Origin: Clostridia bacterium
GTDB lineage: Bacteria; Bacillota; Clostridia; Saccharofermentanales; UBA5734
DNA length: 7,527 bases
Direction: 5' to 3'
NCBI GenBank assembly: GCA_018056585.1
Contig: JAGPFK010000065.1
Coordinates: 1 to 7,527 of the forward strand
The translations under genes were made by a program, and so were the position numbers. Within the stretch, counting starts at the first letter, position 1. Each line of letters starts with the position of its first letter. The notes under the pieces are model-generated. The model had not been told where the DNA came from. It saw only the letters and a list, made by a program, of their open reading frames with translations, and did not search any database. Below, in pieces: positions 1-5,743 of this stretch.

Positions 1-43
1 GCAATAAGCATCATTCGGGGGAAACAAAAACAAAGACATCGCA

Positions 44-73
44 TTGACAGATTATTTGGGATCATGACATAAT
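44..73 (+). promoter_or_regulatory. Sigma-A-like promoter for rhaM
   Basis: A perfect -35 hexamer TTGACA (44-49) is followed after 18 bases by CATAAT (68-73), which matches the -10 consensus at five of six positions. Transcription would begin near base 80. This leaves a leader of roughly 34 bases containing the ribosome binding site AAAGGAG (98-104). The promoter overlaps the upstream in-frame ATG at 72, so that codon would not be in the transcript. This supports the later start for the rhamnose mutarotase. No operator is evident. Confidence 0.6.
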
Positions 74-113
74 GTGCGAAAGTTACAAAGATCACCGAAA
101 GGAGATTATGTTT

Positions 114-452
114 ATGCCATCAAAAGAAGAAAAGCGCCAAAAATGCTTCGCCTGGCATGCCAAACTCAAACCAGGCTGTGAACAGGAGTACATCAAGCGA
201 CATGATGAAATTTGGCCTGAAATGACAGCTGTTCTGAATGAAGCCGGCATTCATAATTATACAATCTGGCTGGATCAAACAGATTTATTTGGCTACTATG
301 AAGCCGATGACCTTGAAAAGGCGGCCCGCGTTCAGGCCGAAAGCCCGGTGGTTGATCGCTGGAACCAATTTATGAGTGATATTCTGATGATGGAGTTTGA
401 TGAAAAAACAGGTGTGACACCGCCTATGACATTGGTATTTTATCATCCATAA
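114..452 (+). CDS. rhaM: L-rhamnose mutarotase
   Basis: The product (112 residues) belongs to the RhaM/YiiL family, cytoplasmic enzymes that interconvert the alpha and beta anomers of L-rhamnose ahead of rhamnose isomerase. The family is about 104 residues long, so this is full length with a short N-terminal extension. Family hallmarks visible are EYIKRHDEIWPEM (residues 25-37, with Tyr26 and His30 matching the Tyr18/His22 active-site pair of the E. coli enzyme), the HNYTIWLD strand (48-54 region), DRWNQFMSDI (81-90) and the C-terminal VFYHP. The start at 114 is preferred because AAAGGAG (98-104) lies 9 bases upstream. The ATG at 108 is too close to that site and the one at 72 lies inside the -10 box. 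No other rhamnose genes are visible in the window; any catabolic partners would lie to the left, outside it. Confidence 0.9.
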   Translation: MPSKEEKRQKCFAWHAKLKPGCEQEYIKRHDEIWPEMTAVLNEAGIHNYTIWLDQTDLFGYYEADDLEKAARVQAESPVVDRWNQFMSDILMMEFDEKTGVTPPMTLVFYHP

Positions 453-474
453 ATCAAAAGCCGCTGTTAAAAAG

Positions 475-505
475 GGCATGCAATCCGCGGATTGCATGCC
501 TTCTT
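475..505. terminator. Bidirectional palindromic terminator
   Basis: Bases 475-500 form a perfect 26-base palindrome (GGCATGCAATCC, centre GC, then its complement), able to fold into a strong GC-containing hairpin. On the minus strand it is followed by CTTTTT, a good U-tract for ending the EF-G-like transcript. On the plus strand it is followed by TTCTTA, a weaker tract serving rhaM. It sits between two convergent stop codons, as expected for a shared terminator. Confidence 0.75.
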
Positions 506-513
506 AAAATGCG

Positions 514-2604
514 TCAGCCAATCTCTTCTTCTTCTTCCATCCTGGCTTTTGCTTCGGCAATCACCTTCTCGGCAATCGCTTGCGGTGCCTGCTCATACCT
601 GGCAAATCTGATCGTATACCAGCCGCGTCCTTGAGTCATTGATTTTAAATCGGATGCATATTTAGCCATTTCCGAAGTCGGCACTTCCGCTTGCACAACT
701 TGTCCTTCTTCGTCTGGATTGATTCCCATGATCCGTCCGCGGCGCTTGTTAAGGTCTCCCATGATGTCGCCTAAATACTCATCGGGGATATGAATCTCAA
801 CGAAACTGATCGGTTCCAAAAGAACCGGATCCGCTTGCGGCAGCCCCGCTTTATAAGCCAGGCGGGCTGCAATCTTAAAAGCTATTTCAGATGAGTCTAC
901 ATCATGGTATGAGCCGTCAACCAGCGTTGCTTTCAGATTCACAACAGGGTAGCCGGCAAGGACACCATGCCGGATTGCTTCAGCGAGCCCTTTTTCGACA
1001 GCCGGATGGTAAGATTTGGGCACCGCTCCGCCAAAGATTTTTTCCTCAAAAACAAGGTTTTCTTCTTCACCCGGTTCAAACTCAATCCAGACATCGCCAT
1101 ATTGACCATGCCCGCCTGTCTGCTTTTTATGTCGTCCCTGCACCCTTACTTTCTTACGTATCGTCTCACGGTACGGAACCCTTGGCTCCTCCAGAATGGC
1201 TTCAACATTAAATTTGGTTTTTAATTTACTGCGCAACACGTCGAGCTGCTGTTCCCCCAATCCAGAAATAACAATTTGGCGTGTCTCTGGATCATTGATC
1301 ACGTTGAATACAGGATCTTCATCCTTTAACTTGTTCAATCCAGCCACAATTTTATCTTCCTCACCTTTCACCTTGGGAAGAATGGCCATAGAAAGACAGG
1401 GAACCGGAAATTCAATTTGTGGCAGGATTAAGATCTGATTGCGCTCACACAAGGTATCATTGGTTGTTGTAACCATCAACTTTGCTATGGCACCAATATC
1501 ACCGGCACTGATTTGGTCTACGGGGATCTGCTTCTTGCCCACCATCATAAACAGGGAACCGATACGCTCTTCCTTTTCTTTGTTTGGATTGTAAAGAATG
1601 CTGTTGGACTCGATTTTCCCGGAGTACACTTTGAAGAGCGAGATGCGTCCGACAAAAGGATCTGCAATTGTTTTGAAAACAAATGCAGCCAAAGGGCCAT
1701 CCGCGTCGGCTGTCAAACTGATCGTATCACCATCTTGTGTTTTCGCCTGAACAGGTTTGCTTTCAGCTGCGGTTGGCAGATAACGAACCAACTGATCCAT
1801 GGTGTAGGCAATTGCCCAATTCGCCGTTCCGGAGCCAACAAAAACCGGATTTAAAGAACCCTCCAGAATGGCCCTTTTTAGACCCTGAACCTGTTCTTCG
1901 TCGGTAAAGGTTTCTCCATCAAAAAATTTTTCCATCAGGACCTCATCTGTCTCAGCGATGACCTCCTGCAGCGAGTCAAAGAGGGATTCAACCGAATCTT
2001 TTAGATCGGCTGGTATTTCTATTGGAGTCGCGGCACCTGTTTTTTCATCCAATGCATAGGCTTGTTTATGAACAACATCAACAACACCGCTCATGCGCCC
2101 TTCGCTTATGATAGGCAAAGCAAACGGGATGACAGACCGGCCAAACATCTCCTTGAGACTATCCAGAGCCTTATTGTAGTTTGCATTGGCTTCATCCATG
2201 CGGCTGATCATAAATAAAAACGGTTTTTCTTTTTTGCGACACAATTTAACTGCTTTTTCAGTGCCAACTGAAGCGCCGTCTTTAGCGCTGACCAAAATCA
2301 AGCCTGCGTCGGCTACTTGAACACCTTGCATGACTTCGCCAATAAAATCAAAATCCCCGGGCGTGTCGATCAGGTTGATTTTATGATCCTTCCATTCAAA
2401 AGTCGCTGTGGCCGTGTTGAGCGTAATTTGCCGGCGTATTTCTTCAGGATCAAAATCCATAACCGTATTGCCATCTGCAGATCGTCCCATACGATCAATG
2501 ACCCGGGCGTTATAAAGAATCGCCTCGGCCAATGCGGTCTTGCCTGATCCACCATGTCCCAAAAGAACAAGGTTGTTGATCTTGTCTGCGGGATATTTTT
2601 TCAT
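514..2604 (-). CDS. Elongation factor G-like GTPase (EF-G paralogue)
   Basis: This 696-residue protein has the five-domain layout of EF-G (about 700 residues), the ribosomal translocase, and falls in the EF-G-like paralogue group common in Bacillota rather than canonical FusA. G1 is GHGGSGKT (16-23). The switch I region reads EEIRRQITL (54-62) instead of the canonical RGITI. G3 is DTPGD (80-84), with Asp84 where canonical EF-G has the catalytic His of DTPGH. G4 is SRMD (134-137) instead of NKMD. SGT (258-260) is the probable G5. Domain II spans about 300-385, III about 395-470, IV about 475-590 with the tip loop YHDVDSSE (566-573), and V about 595-670 including LNKRRGRI and TQGRG. The tail is acidic (EEEEE). 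AAGGAGGAA (2613-2621) lies 10 bases before the ATG. The intact domain IV argues for ribosome binding, but whether it translocates, rescues or recycles ribosomes cannot be read from sequence. It is the last gene of the minus-strand cluster. Confidence 0.88.
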   Translation of the reverse strand: MKKYPADKINNLVLLGHGGSGKTALAEAILYNARVIDRMGRSADGNTVMDFDPEEIRRQITLNTATATFEWKDHKINLIDTPGDFDFIGEVMQGVQVADAGLILVSAKDGASVGTEKAVKLCRKKEKPFLFMISRMDEANANYNKALDSLKEMFGRSVIPFALPIISEGRMSGVVDVVHKQAYALDEKTGAATPIEIPADLKDSVESLFDSLQEVIAETDEVLMEKFFDGETFTDEEQVQGLKRAILEGSLNPVFVGSGTANWAIAYTMDQLVRYLPTAAESKPVQAKTQDGDTISLTADADGPLAAFVFKTIADPFVGRISLFKVYSGKIESNSILYNPNKEKEERIGSLFMMVGKKQIPVDQISAGDIGAIAKLMVTTTNDTLCERNQILILPQIEFPVPCLSMAILPKVKGEEDKIVAGLNKLKDEDPVFNVINDPETRQIVISGLGEQQLDVLRSKLKTKFNVEAILEEPRVPYRETIRKKVRVQGRHKKQTGGHGQYGDVWIEFEPGEEENLVFEEKIFGGAVPKSYHPAVEKGLAEAIRHGVLAGYPVVNLKATLVDGSYHDVDSSEIAFKIAARLAYKAGLPQADPVLLEPISFVEIHIPDEYLGDIMGDLNKRRGRIMGINPDEEGQVVQAEVPTSEMAKYASDLKSMTQGRGWYTIRFARYEQAPQAIAEKVIAEAKARMEEEEEIG

Positions 2605-2681
2605 AGGATAAATTCCTCCTTGTTTGCTCGCCCATTTTGGCGATTCTCTGTATTTGAGTCAGTGAAGGCACCGTGCATTTC

Positions 2682-2715
2682 ATTATACTATGCAAAATGA
2701 ACAAGATCCATTATA
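2682..2715 (-). promoter_or_regulatory. Possible promoter before the EF-G-like gene
   Basis: The 125-base gap between the dus stop and the EF-G-like start contains two perfect TATAAT boxes on the minus strand, at 2710-2715 and 2682-2687. Neither has a good -35 at 16-18 bases; TTGTGA (2721-2726) and TTGTTC (2699-2704) are near but wrongly spaced. Downstream, a 5-bp hairpin TCGCC/GGCGA (2628-2643) lies just before the ribosome binding site. A secondary promoter that lets the GTPase be expressed apart from dus is plausible but weakly supported. Confidence 0.35.
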
Positions 2716-2729
2716 AAGTTTCACAAGAT

Positions 2730-3761
2730 TTATCGAGATGTCATGCGCCATTCTTCCAATACGCTCTGACATTCATCCCATGTCCTTGCAGACATGATCG
2801 AAACACGAAGTTTCGAGGCGCCTTTCTGACCCTTTAGATACCAGGACAGATGACGGCGCATTTCAGCCACCGCTGTTTGTTCGCCCACCAATTCGATCAG
2901 GCCCATGAAATGTTCCTGAATGACCGCCATGCGTTCATCTGCCGTTGGCTTTGAGACTGTTTGATCCATCCATTGCTGCTCTGCCCCCAGTTCCTGTAGG
3001 ATCTCTGAAAAAAGCCAGGGATTTCCTTGTGCTGCCCGGCCAATCATAACGCCGTCTACACCAGTTTCCTGAAACAGCCGGACCACATCTTCTGATGTTC
3101 TGACATCACCATTACCGAAAACAGGAACAGTCACGGCTTTTTTTACATCAGCAATCACAGACCAGTCTGCCTGACCGCTGTAATATTGTGCGGCTGTTCG
3201 GGCATGAATGGTTAAAGCAGCCGCCCCCGCGTCAGCCAGAACGCGTGAAAACTCCGGTGCGCAAATGCTTTGTTCATCAAATCCGCTCCTGAACTTGACG
3301 GTAACAGGTTTTTTTGCTTTCTGAGCGGCATATACTGCCGCCCTTACGATGGCGGCAGCCCGATCAGGATCACGCATCAGCGCGCAGCCGGCCTGACCCT
3401 TCATTACTTTCTTAGCCGGGCAGCCCATATTGATATCAATGAGAGCACATTGACTTAAAACAGGATGCTCTAAAATCCGGTTAATCGCCAGCACAAAATC
3501 GTCTGGTTCAGCCCCAAAAAGCTGAATACCCATAACACCAGCCGCACCATCAATCGCCAAATACCGCCAATTACGGAGCAAAAGCCGATCATGAATCACA
3601 CTTCGAGCGCTCACCAGCTCAGTTATCGTCAAGCCAGCTCCCATTCGGTGACAAATACGCCTGAATGGGAGATCTGATGTGCCGGCCATAGGAGCAAGAG
3701 CCATATTATTAGGCAGCTGTACCGTTCCGATTGTAAGCGGGTGAATGAAGGAAGAGCTCAT
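2730..3761 (-). CDS. dus: tRNA-dihydrouridine synthase (DusB-type)
   Basis: This 343-residue FMN enzyme reduces specific uridines in the tRNA D-loop to dihydrouridine using NAD(P)H. It has a TIM barrel followed by a helical tRNA-binding domain, and the length is typical of the family. Visible signatures are the FMN-binding start LAPMAGTSDLPFRR (22-35), INMGCPAKKV (110-119) with the catalytic Cys114, VKFRSG (155-160) with Lys156, IHARTAAQYYSG (185-196) with His186, VFGNGDV (214-220) and GRAAQGNPW (241-249). The helical domain carries MRRHLSWYLKG. The ATG overlaps the TGA of the upstream acyltransferase (ATGA at 3758-3761), and AGGG lies 6 bases before the ATG, so translation is probably coupled. 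The motif set resembles DusB more than DusA or DusC, but the exact uridine modified cannot be told from sequence. Confidence 0.93.
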   Translation of the reverse strand: MSSSFIHPLTIGTVQLPNNMALAPMAGTSDLPFRRICHRMGAGLTITELVSARSVIHDRLLLRNWRYLAIDGAAGVMGIQLFGAEPDDFVLAINRILEHPVLSQCALIDINMGCPAKKVMKGQAGCALMRDPDRAAAIVRAAVYAAQKAKKPVTVKFRSGFDEQSICAPEFSRVLADAGAAALTIHARTAAQYYSGQADWSVIADVKKAVTVPVFGNGDVRTSEDVVRLFQETGVDGVMIGRAAQGNPWLFSEILQELGAEQQWMDQTVSKPTADERMAVIQEHFMGLIELVGEQTAVAEMRRHLSWYLKGQKGASKLRVSIMSARTWDECQSVLEEWRMTSR

Positions 3762-4435
3762 CCTTCACCCTGATCCTTTTCTGTTGCCGGCAAACCGCTT
3801 AACTGACGACGGATGGCTTCAGCTACACGAGTCCGCTCAGCTTCATCTCGCACATCACCGGTAAAGAGAATGGGTTCGCCGACTTCGATGGTACGTGTGG
3901 CTTCATCGGCATATAAAGTCACAAAAGGAATGTGTTGACCTGTTTCTCGGAAATAAAGGCGGTCAATCGCAAGGAAACCATCATACATGCTTTCCAGGTC
4001 TTTTTCTGTGCTTGTGTAATCTTGATCTGGAAAGATTAAGATGCTTTCGCCTTTTTTCAACGCATTTAGACTCAGTTGATAGGTTTTGATAATCTTCATA
4101 GAATCGCGATAAACCGGAATAGCTTTTGCCGAGCGCATCAGACCCTGCAAATAGATTGAGGTTGGAACGGCCGCCAGCCAGGCTTTCCATTTGGGCCAGC
4201 CAAATCGCTCTGTCAACGTGTAGTCCATCAAGTGGCGATAACAAACTTTTCGGTCATGATAGATGTGAAGAGACCAAACATGAAAATGGCCCGGTAGCCA
4301 GGGCAGAACCATAAAAATGCCGCGCGTATTATAATGACGGCAAAGATAAACAGATGGATCAGACAGCCTATCAATATGGACAAGATGATAAGCTGGATAA
4401 AACAGTCTAACGAGAAAGCGTGACAGGCGATACAA
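3758..4435 (-). CDS. PlsC-like lysophospholipid acyltransferase family protein
   Basis: This 225-residue protein resembles the PlsC/LPLAT group, which transfers acyl chains to lysophospholipids or other glycerol or lipid acceptors at the inner membrane face. Motif I appears as CRHYNTRG (32-39): His34 is present, but the HX4D Asp is Gly39. Motif II-like AIPVYRD is at 105-111, motif III-like GESILIFPDQDYTS at 129-142 and motif IV-like PFVTLYAD at 170-177. The N-terminus (FLVRLFYPAYHLVH) is hydrophobic and basic, suggesting peripheral membrane contact rather than a clear membrane span. The start is uncertain: the chosen codon is TTG at 4435 with no good ribosome binding site, and the frame stays open upstream to about 4489 without ATG, GTG or TTG. 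It is the first gene of the minus-strand cluster and overlaps dus by four bases. Family placement is fairly secure, substrate unknown. Confidence 0.65.
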   Translation of the reverse strand: MYRLSRFLVRLFYPAYHLVHIDRLSDPSVYLCRHYNTRGIFMVLPWLPGHFHVWSLHIYHDRKVCYRHLMDYTLTERFGWPKWKAWLAAVPTSIYLQGLMRSAKAIPVYRDSMKIIKTYQLSLNALKKGESILIFPDQDYTSTEKDLESMYDGFLAIDRLYFRETGQHIPFVTLYADEATRTIEVGEPILFTGDVRDEAERTRVAEAIRRQLSGLPATEKDQGEG

Positions 4436-4525
4436 AGGCCCATAAAATTTTGTATTCGTTTGCTCACATCCTATTCGTCTGATTAAAATTCAGCACTTTG
4501 AAAAGAGCGCTTTGATTCTATATGA

Positions 4526-4554
4526 ATGTTAAAGAAAAGACACGCTTTTGTCAA
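4526..4554 (-). promoter_or_regulatory. Sigma-A-like promoter for the acyltransferase-dus cluster
   Basis: On the minus strand a perfect TTGACA (4549-4554) is followed after exactly 17 bases by TAACAT (4526-4531), a four-of-six match to TATAAT. Transcription would start near 4519, giving a leader of about 80 bases before the proposed acyltransferase start. It is placed to drive the acyltransferase and dus, and possibly the EF-G-like gene by read-through. Confidence 0.55.
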
Positions 4555-4619
4555 AGTATAAATTCGAAGCAAAAAGACAGCCACAACCGATTCTTTCAGC
4601 CTGTAGACAAACCCTCGTA

Positions 4620-4648
4620 ACAATTAGTTCATAATTTATCGGTATAAT
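4620..4648 (+). promoter_or_regulatory. Possible promoter for the HEAT-repeat gene
   Basis: A perfect TATAAT (4643-4648) lies 63 bases before the proposed start codon. The region 16-18 bases upstream (ACAATT and neighbours around 4619-4626) matches the -35 consensus poorly, so activity may be weak or activator-dependent. The remainder of the divergent intergenic stretch (about 4490-4711) is AT-rich and shows no RNA gene or clear operator. Confidence 0.35.
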
Positions 4649-4711
4649 TTGTATAGCATTTATGCGCTATCGGGTTTGGATCTACATGTCATGGGTAAAG
4701 GGGGATTTTTG

Positions 4712-5062
4712 ATGGCTTTAGGGAACAAAGTAAAAAAGATCGAATCGTACAAGAATAAGCGTAAATCAGATAAGATCGTATCGTTTTTGACAGACAAAAA
4801 CAAAGATGTTCGCATTGAAGCAATTAAAGCATTGGGTGAGATAGGCGATGACACCTCCGTAAATAATCTGATTTTGTTGCTTTCTGACCCGGATCCTGAT
4901 ATTCGCAGGCAGGCAGCCATCAGCATGGGAGACACAGGACGGGATGTCTGCAAGACACATCTTCAAAATCGTGTCAAGCTTGAAAAAGATGAAGCCGTTC
5001 TCGAAGCGATTCGCGATTCAATCATGCGTATTTCGGATCAGATTAAGAGTTCAGATCGATAA
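4712..5062 (+). CDS. Small HEAT-repeat protein
   Basis: This 116-residue soluble protein consists almost entirely of short alpha-solenoid (HEAT / PBS-lyase type) repeats. A lysine-rich N-terminus (residues 1-22) is followed by repeat helices around DKNKDVRIEAIKALGEIGD (about 29-47), then DPDPDIRRQAAISMGDTG (about 60-77), then a more divergent unit ending DEAVLEAIRDSIMRI. The D-x-D/N-x-x-V/I-R-x-x-A-x-x-A/S-(L/M)-G pattern is the visible hallmark. Such repeats normally make a protein-binding surface; no catalytic residues are apparent. The ATG at 4712 is chosen because GGGGG (4700-4704) lies 7 bases upstream and homology-like sequence starts after it; a TTG at 4649 lies in the same frame but overlaps the -10 region. 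It is a single-gene unit, divergent from the acyltransferase cluster and closed by its own terminator. Partner and function unknown. Confidence 0.8.
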   Translation: MALGNKVKKIESYKNKRKSDKIVSFLTDKNKDVRIEAIKALGEIGDDTSVNNLILLLSDPDPDIRRQAAISMGDTGRDVCKTHLQNRVKLEKDEAVLEAIRDSIMRISDQIKSSDR

Positions 5063-5095
5063 TCTTTTGCTAAAACCCATTTCCCTGATAAAGAC

Positions 5096-5129
5096 AAACG
5101 GGTGACCTGAAAAGGCCAGCCGTTTTTTT
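5096..5129 (+). terminator. Rho-independent terminator of the HEAT-repeat gene
   Basis: Bases 5096-5108 and 5113-5125 pair as a 13-bp stem with two mismatches around a GAAA tetraloop. The 3' arm runs directly into seven T residues (5123-5129). It begins 33 bases after the HEAT gene stop on the same strand. Confidence 0.8.
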
Positions 5130-5138
5130 CTTCATAAT

Positions 5139-5167
5139 AAAACCGCTCACATGAAACAAGCGGTTTT
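5139..5167 (-). terminator. Terminator of the tRNA-Arg transcript
   Basis: A perfect 9-bp stem (AAAACCGCT 5139-5147 with AGCGGTTTT 5159-5167) encloses an 11-base loop. On the minus strand it begins directly after the encoded CCA of the tRNA and ends in TTTTATTAT. On the plus strand the 3' arm runs into TTTTT, so it may also back up the terminator of the HEAT gene. Confidence 0.7.
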
Positions 5168-5242
5168 TGGCGTCCCGGGCAGGAATTGAACCCGCATCAA
5201 CAGCTCCGGAGGCTGTCACCTTATCCATTAGGCTACCGGGAC
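5168..5242 (-). tRNA. tRNA-Arg (anticodon CCG)
   Basis: The minus strand folds into a complete 75-base tRNA including CCA. The acceptor arm GTCCCGG pairs perfectly with CCGGGAC. The D arm is GCCT/AGGT, the anticodon stem ACAGC/GCTGT with loop CTCCGGA gives anticodon CCG, and the T arm GCGGG/CCTGC encloses TTCAATT. The discriminator is G and CCA is encoded at 5168-5170. It reads the arginine codon CGG. It has its own promoter about a dozen bases upstream and its own terminator immediately downstream, so it is a single-gene transcription unit. Confidence 0.96.
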
Positions 5243-5253
5243 ATAGCGCCGTC

Positions 5254-5282
5254 ATTATAGAACATCAAAAAGGAAAAAGCAA
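5254..5282 (-). promoter_or_regulatory. Promoter of tRNA-Arg
   Basis: A perfect TATAAT (5254-5259, minus strand) lies 11 bases before the tRNA 5' end. With a 17-base spacer the -35 is TTGCTT (5277-5282), of which only TTG matches. The segment after the -10 is GC-rich (GACGGCGC), the kind of discriminator often seen at stable-RNA promoters. Transcription would start near 5247. Confidence 0.55.
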
Positions 5283-5284
5283 AC

Positions 5285-5313
5285 TGTGTCCAATGAATTC
5301 CTAGGGCGTGACC
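5285..5313 (-). mobile_element. Possible insertion-element end (remnant)
   Basis: Read on the plus strand this begins TGTGTCCAATGAATTCC and continues to GGGCGTGACCC. It lies about 30 bases beyond the stop of the transposase-like pseudogene, where the end of an insertion sequence would be expected. Its TG start suits IS3-type ends. I found no matching inverted copy on the other side, so the element, if real, is truncated. Confidence 0.22.
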
Positions 5314-5343
5314 CTCTGCTCAGCATGATGCTTTTAGAGCGTA

Positions 5344-5727
5344 TCAGCTGGCATATTCTCTACTTAAGATAAGCTCAGTTTGTTTACGATCCCTTCGTTC
5401 CACTTCATCCATGCTGATAAAGCCAAAGCAGCTGTTATGGCGGTAATGAACACGATTATGAAATGGTCCATACCAGTTCCTGGGTATGTTGCTTTTGCCG
5501 ATGCTGGAGCCAACGATATTTCCTGATGTTGCTCCCGTGCAATCATTATCAAATTCCATTGCGACAGTTTCTCTGATCATTTTCGTGAAACAGAATGCAA
5601 ATGGATGCCATCGCACTCATATTAATCTGATTTTTCTGACTGCCATATTCTTTAAATCGCTGATATGGCTAAGCCGGTCAACTTCTTTCTTCAACGGCCT
5701 GTAGCTCCACGGCGCATATCTGCCCCT
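5344..5727 (-). pseudogene. Degenerate transposase-like fragment
   Basis: A minus-strand frame runs from 5727 to a TGA at 5344-5346 and is broken once by TGA at 5617-5619. The C-terminal part (FHNRVHYRH, then NSCFGFISMDEVERR) resembles the end of IS3-type integrase transposases, where a pattern like YNxxRxHSxLGYxSPxExE is typical. The upstream part (PLKKEVDRLSHISDLK) is not recognisable with confidence. No DDE catalytic core can be traced, no ribosome binding site precedes the later GTG at 5616 and no complete inverted repeats are seen. I therefore read it as a decayed remnant. It fills most of the otherwise gene-free stretch between the tRNA promoter and the cyclase gene. A chance open frame in non-coding DNA is the main alternative. 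Confidence 0.33.
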
Positions 5728-5743
5728 TCAGAGTACGCATATA

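Noticed and set aside
1..72. Open frame from the left edge to TAA at 70-72 that might be the tail of an upstream gene
   Set aside because: Only 23 codons, no recognisable sequence, and it runs through the rhaM promoter; too short to support.
891..1438. Several plus-strand open frames of 80-106 codons
   Set aside because: All are antisense to the EF-G-like gene, whose domains III-V are clearly conserved in that stretch.
4228..4467. Minus-strand 79-codon hydrophobic open frame overlapping the acyltransferase start
   Set aside because: It is out of frame with the conserved acyltransferase motifs; its hydrophobicity is a frame-shadow of that gene. Kept only as a note on the start problem.
4655..4672. 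Small inverted repeat TAGC...GCTA in the HEAT gene leader
   Set aside because: Four-base arms are too short to distinguish from chance or to call a riboswitch or operator.
5070..5255. Minus-strand 61-codon open frame
   Set aside because: It reads through the tRNA-Arg and its terminator, so it is not a gene.
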